Source: Arthrobacter alpinus (GTDB lineage Bacteria; Actinomycetota; Actinomycetes; Actinomycetales; Micrococcaceae). Taken from it: a stretch of DNA of 64,000 nucleotides. The stretch lies in the NCBI RefSeq assembly GCF_900105965.1, contig NZ_FNTV01000001.1, forward strand, positions 1,736,001 to 1,800,000, written 5' to 3'. The notes beneath the pieces are model-generated. The model saw only the letters and a program-made list of their open reading frames with translations, had not been told where the DNA came from and made no database searches. Shown piece by piece: positions 26,452-43,181 of the stretch; the first letter of the stretch is position 1, and every line of letters begins with the position of its first letter. Made by a program: the position numbers and the translations under genes.

Positions 26452-26483
26452 GAGGCCCCGCACCATTGCTGGTGTGGGGCCTC
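26452..26483 (-). terminator. Terminator of the rRNA operon
   Basis: 14-bp stem GAGGCCCCGCACCA / TGGTGTGGGGCCTC with one mismatch and a 4-base loop, 20 bp beyond the 3' end of 5S rRNA in the direction of transcription. A TTCTTTTT run lies on the plus-strand side. No gene lies between 26216 and 26502; apart from this hairpin the stretch is GT-rich and featureless. Confidence 0.75.
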
Positions 26484-26502
26484 GACCTTCTTTTTACGTG
26501 TT

Positions 26503-26621
26503 GTCCGGCGGTGTCCTACTCTCCCACATCCTCACGAATGCAGTACCATCGGCGCTGTGGGTCTTAGCTTCCGGGTTCGGAATGGGACCGGGCGTTTCCC
26601 CCACGCTATGACCACCGTAAC
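26503..26621 (-). rRNA. rrf: 5S ribosomal RNA
   Basis: The minus strand reads GTTACGGTGGTCATAGCG at the 5' end and closes with the complementary CGCCGGACA, with the conserved GGAAGCTAAGACCCACAGCG in the middle. About 119 nt, the usual size. The ends are placed by the pairing of helix I and may be off by one or two bases. Confidence 0.93.
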
Positions 26622-26808
26622 TCGTTCCCCTGAACCGTCAGCTGTTGCTGGGGTTGGGTGGCTTGTTGGGTGTTCTTGTTATGGAACAACAGTATTTTAT
26701 TGTACAGGGTCCTGGTGATGGTCCTTCACCACTGATGTGGTGGGGGTTCTCACAGGGGTACCCTGTTTTTTTGGTTTCAACGAACAAACGCCTGGGTTTG
26801 TTGGTTGG

Positions 26809-26831
26809 GAACCACATAGTGAACGCGAGCA
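26809..26831 (-). other. 23S rRNA processing stem, 3' strand
   Basis: GAACCACATAGTGAACGCGAGCA on this strand is the near-exact repeat of the complement of 30153-30175, so in the transcript the two sites pair over 23 bases with one mismatch and bring the ends of pre-23S together. This is the expected RNase III-type processing stem. Confidence 0.75.
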
Positions 26832-26861
26832 ATCTTTGTGTATAAAGATGTGTGTGTTGTG

Positions 26862-32107
<5,246 letters not shown>

Positions 32108-32624
32108 ATAACTAAACAGACACACACATTCACACCGGAAAAAGGTAATGAACACATGCACTAAATTCGAAACCAGCTAAACGATCAGCCATCACCACAG
32201 GGGCGGCAACAACCAATCAAATAACCAATTCAATATAAATAAATTGGTATCAATAAAACTTGGCACACTATTGAGTTCTCAAACAACAACTGCATTCGAG
32301 TAATTGCTAATTAGTAATTCATAATTAGTTTTCGTCGTTGCGATATTCATACTTTATTTCATTAGAATTCATTTTGTCCAATCCGCAGCATGTGCGGCTG
32401 GTCACTTCATGAATTCCGCAAATCTGTGTTTTCAAGGATATTCCGACTCAAGGAGTCAACAATATCCATGGAAGTTTTAGATTTGGATGCCTGCAAGATG
32501 GGAGTCGGTGCTTCTTTCGAAGCGGCTCAACCTTGTGCAAGCAACAGATAGAACAATACACAGATACCCGCCCCCAACGCAAGTCGGGAACGGGTATCTT
32601 CGTGAATGAGCAGGCAAGTAGCGA
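32108..32624 (-). promoter_or_regulatory. rRNA operon leader and promoter region
   Basis: AT-rich 517-bp stretch upstream of 16S with no gene. A boxA-like element reads GTTGTTTGAGAAC on the minus strand (32275-32287), as in the 16S-23S spacer. A candidate promoter on the minus strand is TGGACA (32375-32380) with an 18-base spacer and TAAAGT (32351-32356), about 240 bp before 16S. An inverted repeat GGATATT / AATATCC (32436-32442 and 32461-32467) lies further upstream. Promoter choice is by eye. Confidence 0.5.
32562..32599 (-). terminator. Hairpin after tyrS
   Basis: 9-bp stem AGATACCCG / CGGGTATCT about 25 bases beyond the tyrS stop in the direction of transcription, with further C/G pairing inside. 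There is no strong U-run, so termination is probable rather than certain. Confidence 0.5.
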
Positions 32625-33935
32625 TCAGTTGCCTAGTTCAACCATGGCCAGCGTTCGCTTGCCGCGGCGCACCAGAAGGAACTTACCGTGGAGCGCATCG
32701 CCGGCACCCAAAGTGGCGTCCAGGTCTGTGATCTTGACGTTGTTGACATAGGCACCACCCTCCCCCACTGTGCGGCGTGCTTCTGAATTGCTCTTGGACA
32801 ACCCGGCAGCGACCAACAGCTCAACAATGTTGAGGCCTTCTGCCGGTGCGCCCGATCGGGGAAGTTCCCGAGTTGCCGATTCAAGTGTGGTCAGATCCAG
32901 CTCGGCCAAGTCGCCCTGGCCGAACAAAGCACCGGATGCAGCAATGACCTTCAATGTGGCGTCAACGCCGTGAACGATTGAGGTCACCTGGAAGGCCAGA
33001 GTGCGCTGGCCTTCACGGGCCTGCGGCTTCTGGGCAACCGATTCTGCAATGGCAGCAATCTCCTCACGGGAAAGGAAGGTGAAGACCTTCAAACGATCCA
33101 CCACATCGGCGTCGGCAGTGTGGAGCCAGAACTGGTACATGTCGAACGGGCTGCACATGGCTGCATCGAGCCAAATCGCGTTGCCTTCGCTCTTACCAAA
33201 CTTGGTGCCGTCGGAGTTCGTGATCAAGGGGGTGCCCAAAGCATGCACGGAGGCGCCTTCAACCTTGCGAATCAGTTCGGTTCCGCTAGTGAGGTTGCCC
33301 CATTGATCGGAGCCACCCTGCTGCAAAACACACCCATACTGGCGGAAGAGCTCCAGGTAATCCATACCCTGCAGGATCTGGTAGCTGAATTCGGCGTAGC
33401 TGATGCCCTCATCAGAGTTTAGGCGTGAAGCAACGATGTCTTTTTTGATCATGGTGCCGACGCGGAAGTACTTGCCAACGTCACGCAGAAAATCGATGGC
33501 GCTCATGGGCGCCGTCCAGTCGAGGTTGTTGACCATGCGGGCAGCGTTCTCACCGTCGAACGACAGGAATCGCTGGACCTGGCCCTGCAGGTAGCCGACC
33601 CACTCGGAAACTGTTTCCTTGGAGTTCATGGTCCGCTCCGCCGTCGGGCGTGGATCCCCCACCAGACCGGTGGAACCGCCTACCAAACCCAGCGGTTTGT
33701 GGCCGGCCAGCTGCATGCGCCGCATGGTCAAGAGCTGAACGAGGTTGCCCAGGTGCAGGCTCGGTGCTGTGGGATCGAAACCGCAATAGTACGTGATGGG
33801 ATCGCCGGCGAGGAGCTCTTCAAGAGCCGCCTCGTCAGTGGAGACCTGGACCAGGCCTCGCCATTTGAGCTCCTGCCAAACATTGGCGAAGCTGGGATCG
33901 TTCTCGGGGGCGCGGAGTTCAGTTTGCAAAGACAC
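32625..33935 (-). CDS. tyrS: Tyrosyl-tRNA synthetase
   Basis: Up to 436 aa, class I synthetase charging tRNA-Tyr. Tyr-binding YYCGFDPTAPSLHLGN includes the HIGH-like HLGN; the KMSKS-like loop is KFGKSEGN; an S4 RNA-binding domain occupies the last 70 residues (ARRTVGEGGAYVNNVKI). The annotated start is a GTG at 33935, but GGAG lies only one base before it; the TTG at 33929 has better spacing (7 bases) and may be the true start. Sits between the rRNA operon and the HelD-type helicase gene. Confidence 0.96.
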   Translation of the reverse strand: MSLQTELRAPENDPSFANVWQELKWRGLVQVSTDEAALEELLAGDPITYYCGFDPTAPSLHLGNLVQLLTMRRMQLAGHKPLGLVGGSTGLVGDPRPTAERTMNSKETVSEWVGYLQGQVQRFLSFDGENAARMVNNLDWTAPMSAIDFLRDVGKYFRVGTMIKKDIVASRLNSDEGISYAEFSYQILQGMDYLELFRQYGCVLQQGGSDQWGNLTSGTELIRKVEGASVHALGTPLITNSDGTKFGKSEGNAIWLDAAMCSPFDMYQFWLHTADADVVDRLKVFTFLSREEIAAIAESVAQKPQAREGQRTLAFQVTSIVHGVDATLKVIAASGALFGQGDLAELDLTTLESATRELPRSGAPAEGLNIVELLVAAGLSKSNSEARRTVGEGGAYVNNVKITDLDATLGAGDALHGKFLLVRRGKRTLAMVELGN

Positions 33936-33988
33936 GCTCCAAAATTACCAGCACGACGGCGATTCTTCGCCATTCGCACGCCCGCATT

Positions 33989-34029
33989 GTGTGCCGCAGT
34001 GGTTGCGTTGGGCAACCACAGCGGCACAC
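33989..34029 (-). terminator. Hairpin after the HelD-type gene
   Basis: 18-bp stem with one central mismatch (33989-34006 with 34012-34029) around a 5-base loop, beginning 10 bases beyond the helicase stop on the minus strand. There is no U-tract; it would separate the helicase gene from tyrS. Confidence 0.55.
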
Positions 34030-34039
34030 GGTGCGGCCT

Positions 34040-36280
34040 TTACGCCTTGATTCCCGCAGGCAGTGGCTGCGAGGTGATCATGCGTAGGCGCTGGGTGGGC
34101 CGGGTCATGGAGACGTACAAGTCCCCTACGCGTCCGTTGGCGTCCGCGAGCAGAGTGGCCGGCTCAACGATGATGACGCCATCAAATTCCAGACCCTTGG
34201 CCTCGTGCGGATCAATCACCACAATGTCTTGTTCCAATGATCCGGCTCCGTGGCCAATGCGATTTCCGTACACGGATCGCAGTGCGAGTGTGGTCTGCTG
34301 CACCAGGGCCGCGGGAGCAATGACCGCTACAAGTCCACCACCCACTGCGGCAGTCTCCTCGGGCATGACTGCCACAACCGTGGCTACCACGTCGGCTGCG
34401 GCGACATGGTCAACCAGCGGTTCCCATTCGCCGTCGCGCACTGCCTTGGGCGCCGAGACTACCTGCCCGGCGGCATTGGCCATGCGTACAGCAGCCTCGG
34501 CGATCTGCATCGGCGTACGGTAGTTGACCGTGAGCTCTTCCATGTTCCACCGCTCCCCCATGAACGGAGCGAGCGCATGCTCCCAGGACATGGCTCCCGA
34601 GGAGGAACTGGTCTGGGCGATGTCGCCCACAATCGTGAAGGACTTCACGGGGCAGCGACGAACGAGCAAGCGCCACTGCATGGGCGAAAGTTCCTGAGCC
34701 TCATCAATCACTACGTGACCATAAGCCCACGAGCGATCAGTCAGGGCACGTTCCGCGCTGGTCTGGGAAGCCGCTTCCACAATGTTGTAGTCGGCCAGCT
34801 GCTCAGCCGTCAGGATGCCGTCAACACCGGAATCCTCCAGCTGCTGATTCATGTTGGCGATGGCCTTTTCGGCGTTGGCCAAATCCCGCTTCCGCTGCGA
34901 ATCCGCCGACGCCTGAGCGCGGCCACCGGAGGCATCCATCTCACCCAGAAGCTCGGCGGCCTCATCCAGCAACGGCACATCCGATTCGCTCCAGCCAGAG
35001 CCGGGACTGCGCAACAACAGATCACGCTCGGCCTGGGTGAAGTCAGGGGTCACGGCGGCAAGAATCTCGGGCTTGCTAAACATGTCATCGACGAGCTTCG
35101 CGGCAGTCATCGGCATCCAGCAAAGGTTCAGCATGACGCGCACGTCGTGCGCTGATCGAACATCCTCGGCCAGGTAGGACCTGTCCGCATTGTTTCCTGC
35201 ACCGGCAGCTTCAATGTGCTCTCGCAATTGTTCTGTCAGCTCACGCAGCAGCGTCTTGACGAAGGTGATGCGTGCTTCATTGTGCGGCAGGCCTGTGGCC
35301 CGTGCCTTGTCCCGAGCACGGCGCACCTGCCGGACCGTCAAGATCAAACGAGTGCCCTCAACGTCAAGCCGGGCATCCGCCCGCGGTAGGCGCTGGCGGT
35401 TGGCCACAGCGTTGGCAACCACCTCGGCCATGACCAAACGGCCCTTGAGCTCGGCTGTTTCCGGTGACTCGGCAGCGGTTGCTCGCACACCGGGGAACAG
35501 ATTTCCCACGCTGGCCATCACAACGCCGGTCTCGCCCAGGGAGGGCAGCACGCGCTCGATGTACTTCATGAAAGCGTTCGACGGGCCCACCAACAGCACG
35601 CCAGCTGCCTGCAACCGTTCGCGGTGCGTGTAGAGCAGGTAGGCGGCGCGGTGCAGTGCGACGGCAGTCTTGCCTGTACCGGGGCCGCCTTGCACCACGA
35701 GGGCGCCGCTCAGGGGCGAGCGGATAATCCGGTCCTGCTCCGCCTGAATGGTGCCGACAATGTCATTCATGCGCCCTGTGCGCTTGGAGTTCAGGGCAGC
35801 CAGGAGCGCCCCCTCGCCCTGCAGGTGATCGCCATCAACGAGCATGGTGTGGTCAAGGACGTCGTCCTCGATGGCCTTGACGTTGCGGCCCTGCAGGAGC
35901 AAGTGACGACGCCGGCGCACACCAAGGCGTTCAAAGGCGGTGGCCTGGTAGAAAGTACCGGCCTCGGGGGCGCGCCAGTCGACCATGAGTTGCCGTAGAT
36001 CCTCGGAGGAAAGGCCGATCCTGCCGATATAGCGGGATTGGCCATCGTCGAGATCCAGACGACCGAAAACCAGCTTGTCATCGACCGCGTTCAGCTGCGC
36101 CAAACGGTTTTCATACAACGTGGCAAAGGCATCACGTTCCGAGCGATTTTGATGCGTGCCCATGGATTTAGCACGGCGAACCTCACCGAGCTGCTCAACC
36201 TTTTCAGCGCGAAGTTCATCCAGCCGGGAATACAGGCCGTGGACATAAGTGCGTTCCTGGGCCAACTCGTCGTCATACAT
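34040..36280 (-). CDS. HelD-type RNA-polymerase-associated ATPase / UvrD-like helicase
   Basis: 746 aa superfamily 1 helicase-like protein. N-terminal coiled-coil arm (about 1-60, DELRAEKVEQLGEVRRAKS), Walker A VQGGPGTGKTAVALHRAAYL near residue 200, Walker B VVIDEAQELSPMQWRLL, and a C-terminal DPHEAKGLEFDGVIIVE with LYVSMTRPTQRL. This layout matches HelD/HelR proteins, which release stalled RNA polymerase from DNA and in some actinobacteria protect it from rifamycins. The start is the ATG at 36280, with AGGAG just upstream; the longer frame adds 11 residues. Which HelD subgroup it belongs to cannot be settled here. Confidence 0.85.
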   Translation of the reverse strand: MYDDELAQERTYVHGLYSRLDELRAEKVEQLGEVRRAKSMGTHQNRSERDAFATLYENRLAQLNAVDDKLVFGRLDLDDGQSRYIGRIGLSSEDLRQLMVDWRAPEAGTFYQATAFERLGVRRRRHLLLQGRNVKAIEDDVLDHTMLVDGDHLQGEGALLAALNSKRTGRMNDIVGTIQAEQDRIIRSPLSGALVVQGGPGTGKTAVALHRAAYLLYTHRERLQAAGVLLVGPSNAFMKYIERVLPSLGETGVVMASVGNLFPGVRATAAESPETAELKGRLVMAEVVANAVANRQRLPRADARLDVEGTRLILTVRQVRRARDKARATGLPHNEARITFVKTLLRELTEQLREHIEAAGAGNNADRSYLAEDVRSAHDVRVMLNLCWMPMTAAKLVDDMFSKPEILAAVTPDFTQAERDLLLRSPGSGWSESDVPLLDEAAELLGEMDASGGRAQASADSQRKRDLANAEKAIANMNQQLEDSGVDGILTAEQLADYNIVEAASQTSAERALTDRSWAYGHVVIDEAQELSPMQWRLLVRRCPVKSFTIVGDIAQTSSSSGAMSWEHALAPFMGERWNMEELTVNYRTPMQIAEAAVRMANAAGQVVSAPKAVRDGEWEPLVDHVAAADVVATVVAVMPEETAAVGGGLVAVIAPAALVQQTTLALRSVYGNRIGHGAGSLEQDIVVIDPHEAKGLEFDGVIIVEPATLLADANGRVGDLYVSMTRPTQRLRMITSQPLPAGIKA

Positions 36281-36415
36281 GCAAGGCTCCTGATACGTAA
36301 GGCTTACCGCCAAAAGGCGGACCGTCTAGTCTATCCCCTTAGCCGCGCGGCGGTTCGCCAATTTTCACCGTTGGGCACGGGAACGCGGCGGGTGGTGCTG
36401 TTGGCGCGGCGACCG

Positions 36416-37000
36416 TCACACAGTCTGTAGTGAGAGAACCTCATGCGGCGCGAGGTTGCTCCGGCCCGGCAATCCGTCAATCTCCAGAACCACACCCACA
36501 CCTGTCACGATGGCACCCGAGCGCTCAAGCAACGAAACGGCCGCGCCGATCGTGCCGCCGGTGGCGAGAACATCGTCAAGAATTAGCACACGCGTGCCGG
36601 CTGGGACGTCTTCCTTGTGCAGCTCGAGGGTTGCCTGGCCGTACTCCAGCGCGTAGCTTTCGGCGAACACCTCGCGCGGCAATTTTCCAGCCTTGCGGAT
36701 GGTGATGACACCGGTTCCCGTGGCGTAGGCAGCAGCCGCGGCCAGGAGGAAACCTCTAGCCTCAATTCCGGCAACGGCGTCGAACTTTCCGGCGAAGGCC
36801 GTGACGATGGAATCAACCATCAACTTGAAGGCGGCACCGTCAGCAAAAACTGGGGTTAAATCTTTGAAAACAATGCCCTCTGCGGGGTAGTCCTCAACTG
36901 TGGCGCACAACTCATCGAGAACCGCGGAAACATGCGAAGTTTCGGGGCTCTGGGTGTGGGTTGAAATGGGTGTTTCCGGGGCACTTAATCTCTCGTTCAC
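36416..37000 (-). CDS. apt: Adenine phosphoribosyltransferase
   Basis: Up to 194 aa; salvages adenine to AMP using PRPP. PRPP-binding motif VLILDDVLATGGTIGA, with AGIEARGFLLAAA and IVFKDLTPVFAD conserved. The start shown is GTG at 37000; the first 22 residues (rich in Ser, Thr and Pro) are not conserved and GAAGG is only one base before the GTG, so a start nearer SAVLDELCATVEDYP is possible. Transcribed divergently from the GNAT gene. Confidence 0.92.
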   Translation of the reverse strand: MNERLSAPETPISTHTQSPETSHVSAVLDELCATVEDYPAEGIVFKDLTPVFADGAAFKLMVDSIVTAFAGKFDAVAGIEARGFLLAAAAAYATGTGVITIRKAGKLPREVFAESYALEYGQATLELHKEDVPAGTRVLILDDVLATGGTIGAAVSLLERSGAIVTGVGVVLEIDGLPGRSNLAPHEVLSLQTV

Positions 37001-37067
37001 CCTTCAACGGTACAGGGTCAAAACAGGGGGCTTTTGCGATGCCCAAAAAGGTGCTTATATATTCTCC

Positions 37068-37727
37068 GTGCAACACAACATTTCACTTCCCGGGCATGGT
37101 GTCCGGCTTGTTCCGCTACGGCGTCGTCACGCGGCAGATTTGTACCCCTACATCGATGCAGAGATGTGGGCTGGCATGGCCTCCGAACTGCCCACGTCCA
37201 AGCGTGCCCTGGAACGGCTGTTTGCCACCCGAATTGCTGACCCGTCTGTCATCGCCTTTGCCGTCATCGACGAAGAGACCGGCACAGTAGCGGGTACCAC
37301 CAGCCTTTACGACTACGTTCCCGAGCAGTCACGCGTTGAGCTGGGCATGACCTTTTTTGGCCGGAATTACTGGGGCCGCAACGTCAATGCCTCCTCAAAA
37401 CTGGCGCTCTTGGAGTTCGCGTTTGAGGAGTTGCGCGTCTACCGGGTGACCCTTCGCTGCGACGCGCGCAATGTTCGCAGCGCCGCTGCCATTGAAAAAC
37501 TCGGAGCCACCTTGGACGGCGTGCTGCGCGGCTACCGCCGCGGGCACGATGGCACTCGTGTGGACACCCGTGTGTACTCGTTGCTGGAATATGAATGGCC
37601 GGCATCGCGCTCCGGCCTGGTCCAGCGATTGACACCTGCGGACCTGCTGCCACAAGTGACTGAACTCATTGAGTACTCGGAGCAGTTGATGCGCGCGGAC
37701 GCCCAGAACGCACCACTCCCGGCTTGA
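37068..37727 (+). CDS. GNAT family acetyltransferase (RimJ/RimL type)
   Basis: 219 aa from a GTG at 37068 (VQHNISLPGHGVRLVPLRR); the frame stays open upstream to 36900, overlapping apt, so the start is uncertain. Family features: VRLVPLRRRHAADLYPY at the start, GTTSLYDYVPEQSRVELGMT with the acetyl-CoA strand, YWGRNVNASSKLALLEFAF and the RCDARNVRSAAAIEKLGA helix. Such proteins acetylate N-termini or small molecules; the target is unknown. The 3' end overlaps the converging methyladenine glycosylase gene by 62 bp. Confidence 0.85.
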   Translation: MQHNISLPGHGVRLVPLRRRHAADLYPYIDAEMWAGMASELPTSKRALERLFATRIADPSVIAFAVIDEETGTVAGTTSLYDYVPEQSRVELGMTFFGRNYWGRNVNASSKLALLEFAFEELRVYRVTLRCDARNVRSAAAIEKLGATLDGVLRGYRRGHDGTRVDTRVYSLLEYEWPASRSGLVQRLTPADLLPQVTELIEYSEQLMRADAQNAPLPA

Positions 37728-38334
37728 ACTTCGAGACGGTCGGATCGCCGTCGATCCAATACCGCCACGGGTAGGCCTCGGTGCCACCGGGCCCGCTGAT
37801 TCCAACGCGCGGTCCGGTGCGCACAGCCTCCACGGGAATCCGCGGCAGGGTCAAGCTCACTTCCCCACCAAGTGCGCTCAGACCGTTGTGTTCACGGCCA
37901 AAGGCTAGGGCCTTGGCGAGCCGGGCAGGGCCTTGGGCCAGCTCGACGTCGTTCTTGGCCGTTGGCCGGCGGGAACGGGCCAGCTCCAGTCCCTCTACGA
38001 TCTCGCCGGCACGCATCAGACATCCCGACGATGTCCCCTCGGGCCGGCAGACCAGGTTCGCGCAAAAGTGCATTCCGTAGGTGAAGTACACGTAGAGGTG
38101 GCCGGGTGGGCCGAACATCACGGCATTGCGATTCGTCATCCCCCGATAGCTGTGGGCGCCGGGGTCTGGGTCTGCGGAATCAGCCGGGCCCAGATAAGCC
38201 TCCACCTCGCTCAGACGGACGACGACGGGACCTTCCGGGCTCTCGTGCCTCACCAAGGCGCCCAGCAAGTAGGGCGCTACCTCAGTGGCAGGAAGGTGCA
38301 AGAGTTCATGAAGGTCCATTGGCTTGGCCATCAT
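37666..38334 (-). CDS. DNA-3-methyladenine glycosylase, MPG/AAG family
   Basis: 222 aa monofunctional glycosylase that removes alkylated purines. Conserved features: VRLSEVEAYLGPADSADP with the catalytic Glu, HSYRGMTNRNAVMFGPPGH, YVYFTYGMHFCANLVC and PWRYWIDGDPTVSKF near the end. Start at 38334 or, 3 bases later, at 38331. Its last 17 residues run past the usual family end and overlap the GNAT gene. A second glycosylase of unrelated fold starts 145 bp away on the other strand. Confidence 0.92.
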   Translation of the reverse strand: MMAKPMDLHELLHLPATEVAPYLLGALVRHESPEGPVVVRLSEVEAYLGPADSADPDPGAHSYRGMTNRNAVMFGPPGHLYVYFTYGMHFCANLVCRPEGTSSGCLMRAGEIVEGLELARSRRPTAKNDVELAQGPARLAKALAFGREHNGLSALGGEVSLTLPRIPVEAVRTGPRVGISGPGGTEAYPWRYWIDGDPTVSKFKPGVVRSGRPRASTAPSTQ

Positions 38335-38478
38335 CCCAACTTAGCAGGGCGGTGCCGCGAGCTTGTTGGACGCCTGCGCGCCGAGCTGTCTGAATGGGGC
38401 GCAGGTTCAAAAGCTGCGCCATATCCAGGCCAAACCGTACGCAGCTTCGTAAATAGTGAGGCGTGAAATACTGCTTAG

Positions 38479-39354
38479 ATGGCCATCGCTCTAGATTTTA
38501 TTGCCCCCTTTGAACCCGGGATCTTTGACTTCCTGGCGGCCCGCGCCATACCGGGCGTGGAGGACGCCGATTCGTCCAGCTACGCCAGAACCGTGCTCCT
38601 CACCCACGGGCATGGCTGGTTTCGCGTGAACTGGGAAGCCGGAGCATTGTGGCTTGAGCAGGACTTGGAAGACCCGGCGGACGCCGCCGAACTTCGTGGC
38701 CATGTGCGGCACTTGCTAAATTTGGGCCACAATCCGCAGATGGCAGACAAGGCGCTAAGTGCGCATCCGCTCTTGGCGGCAAGGGTGGCAGCGCTGCCCG
38801 GAATTCGTCTGCCCGGCTGTGTAAATCCAGCCGAGATCATGATCAGAGCCATGGTGGGCCAACAGGTCACGGTGGCTGCAGCACGCACGGCACTTGCACA
38901 ACTAGTTGCACTCAGCACGCCCTCCCGGCTGCCGCACGGCTCCATGACGCATTTCTTCCCGGCTCCTGCCGAAATTGCCGCACGTGGCAGGGACATCCTC
39001 CGGGGTCCGCAGCGACGGATCGACTCGATAGTGGCTGTCGCGGCGATGCTGGCTGAGGGTTCGCTGCACATCGGCAAGGGCGACAGCTACGAGTCCTTGG
39101 CCGAAAAGCTCCTGCCGCTTGCAGGCATCGGCCCCTGGACCGTGGGATACGTGGCCATGCGGGTGCTGGGCAACAGCGACATCTTCCTTCCCGGCGACGC
39201 CGCCGTGCGCAATGGCTACGGCCTGCTCCGGGGCGACACCCTGACGCAGGCTCGCAGCATCAAAGCCCCGGAGCTGAGCCGCATGGCCGAGCCGCTAAAG
39301 CCTTGGCGCTCCTATGCCACCTTGCATCTGTGGCGGATTGCCGGAGAGAAGTAG
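38479..39354 (+). CDS. DNA-3-methyladenine glycosylase II-like (AlkA, HhH-GPD)
   Basis: 291 aa. N-terminal AlkA-N domain (residues 1-95), then HhH-GPD: IMIRAMVGQQVTVAAAR, helix-hairpin-helix LLPLAGIGPWTVGYVAMRVLG, and the catalytic Asp region IFLPGDAAVRNG. The Leu-Pro-Gly-Asp form resembles Ada-fused or stand-alone AlkA proteins. Excises 3-methyladenine and other alkylated bases. Divergent from the MPG-type gene, making a two-enzyme alkylation-repair pair; no Ada-like regulator is visible. Confidence 0.88.
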   Translation: MAIALDFIAPFEPGIFDFLAARAIPGVEDADSSSYARTVLLTHGHGWFRVNWEAGALWLEQDLEDPADAAELRGHVRHLLNLGHNPQMADKALSAHPLLAARVAALPGIRLPGCVNPAEIMIRAMVGQQVTVAAARTALAQLVALSTPSRLPHGSMTHFFPAPAEIAARGRDILRGPQRRIDSIVAVAAMLAEGSLHIGKGDSYESLAEKLLPLAGIGPWTVGYVAMRVLGNSDIFLPGDAAVRNGYGLLRGDTLTQARSIKAPELSRMAEPLKPWRSYATLHLWRIAGEK

Positions 39355-39415
39355 TCAACACGCCCCGTGCCGCTAAAGTTGACGGCAGCCCACCACGGAC
39401 GGAAAGAAGCAGACC

Positions 39416-39607
39416 ATGCCTATCATTCAGATTTCCCTCATCGAGGGCCGCGAGCCCCAGCAGATTCGCAACCTCATCTCTCAAGTGACGAACTCGGTGT
39501 CCAATGCACTCGATGCCCCCGTCGAATCCATCAAGGTCATCGTGACCGAGGTGGCACCGACCCACTGGGGTTCAGGAGATCGCACCATCGCCGAGAAACG
39601 CGGCTAA
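39416..39607 (+). CDS. 4-oxalocrotonate tautomerase family protein
   Basis: 63 aa, exactly the size of this family. Begins MPIIQISLIEGR, so Pro-1 after Met removal can act as the catalytic base; SIKVIVTEVAPTHWGSGDRT is conserved in the C-terminal half. Family members tautomerise keto-enol acids such as 2-hydroxymuconate; this one stands alone and its substrate is unknown. GGAAAGAAG precedes the ATG at a good distance. Confidence 0.85.
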   Translation: MPIIQISLIEGREPQQIRNLISQVTNSVSNALDAPVESIKVIVTEVAPTHWGSGDRTIAEKRG

Positions 39608-39625
39608 GAAGTCACAACCCGGGGG

Positions 39626-40360
39626 CTATTTGGCGGCGAACGCGGACGGCCAGGGCAGCAGCTTGGGCAGCTCCACGGAATCCGCGGCAGCTTCGGCGCG
39701 CAGGCTGCCCATAGTGGGTGTCCTGCCGGACAACCAGGCAGCGATATCGGTCAGCATGCCCTGCACCGAAACGCTGTTCTGGCCTGAGCCAATGGTCATG
39801 GGAGGCAACGCCAAAGGAAGTAGCTTTAGTTTCACATTTGCCGGGACACGGTCAGCCAGGAACTCGAAGAGATACAGGCAGAACTCCTTGGACCAGGTCT
39901 CGGGGCCGCGGCCCAACTGGAGATCGGCCAGGTGGATCACGAGCTCGCGCCAGTACGCCAGCGCACCGTCGCGTACTGTGCCGTTGCGGTAGCTGATGGG
40001 CAGCTCCCATTGCGCATCCTCGAGTCCATCCAGGACCGTCAGAGCCCTGGTGAAAGCGGCAGAAATGTACTCGCGGTGTTCGGCCGCCGAGTGGCCTGCG
40101 TTCATCTCGATCGCCTGCGTGCGGCCACCCTGGCCGCCGTCGTAAAATTCAATTAATTCCCCGCGCAAGGCATACTCAGCCTGCCGGGCAACAGCGTTTG
40201 AAACATGCGCGATGTGCGCCAGCACGTGCCCGCGCGTCCATCCCGGCAAATCGGTGGGCTCCAGGACATCGGCGTCCGTGAGGCTCCCTAATTTGGCGCC
40301 TACGTTGTCGGCCGCAATCTTTAGGCGGTCCATCAGCTGCGCGTTAGAAATATCAGTCAT
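39626..40360 (-). CDS. Mycothiol-dependent maleylpyruvate-isomerase-like DinB protein
   Basis: 244 aa. DinB-like four-helix N-terminal domain with DLPGWTRGHVLAHIAHVSNAV, whose His residues bind metal in this family, and a C-terminal SCP-like domain near TDIAAWLSGR. Members use mycothiol, the actinobacterial thiol, to isomerise or transfer onto electrophiles such as maleylpyruvate. I chose the ATG at 40360 (MTDISNAQLMDRL, GGGGG just upstream); the longer frame runs into the terminator hairpin at 40422-40480. Confidence 0.8.
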   Translation of the reverse strand: MTDISNAQLMDRLKIAADNVGAKLGSLTDADVLEPTDLPGWTRGHVLAHIAHVSNAVARQAEYALRGELIEFYDGGQGGRTQAIEMNAGHSAAEHREYISAAFTRALTVLDGLEDAQWELPISYRNGTVRDGALAYWRELVIHLADLQLGRGPETWSKEFCLYLFEFLADRVPANVKLKLLPLALPPMTIGSGQNSVSVQGMLTDIAAWLSGRTPTMGSLRAEAAADSVELPKLLPWPSAFAAK

Positions 40361-40421
40361 GCCCCCCAGCATAGCGGCCGGGGGTCCCGCCGCGAGCTTG
40401 CGAGCGGTGGGAGGCCGCTGT

Positions 40422-40480
40422 GCGCTAAAGCAGGAAATGCCCGTATCCACTACGGATACGGGCATTTCCTGCTTTAGCGC
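40422..40480. terminator. Strong terminator hairpin downstream of argH
   Basis: 27-bp perfect stem (40422-40448 with 40454-40480) around the 5-base loop ACTAC, followed by TTTT on the plus strand. It starts 22 bases beyond the argH stop and lies upstream of the mycothiol-dependent enzyme gene, so it would stop read-through from argGH. Confidence 0.8.
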
Positions 40481-40501
40481 TTTTCAGACGTACGACGCCG
40501 G

Positions 40502-43125
<2,624 letters not shown>

Positions 43126-43181
43126 GTTTTTATCTCCCTTTAGTGAAAAATTCTCAGAGTGTTTTGTTGCGTTGCATCCCA

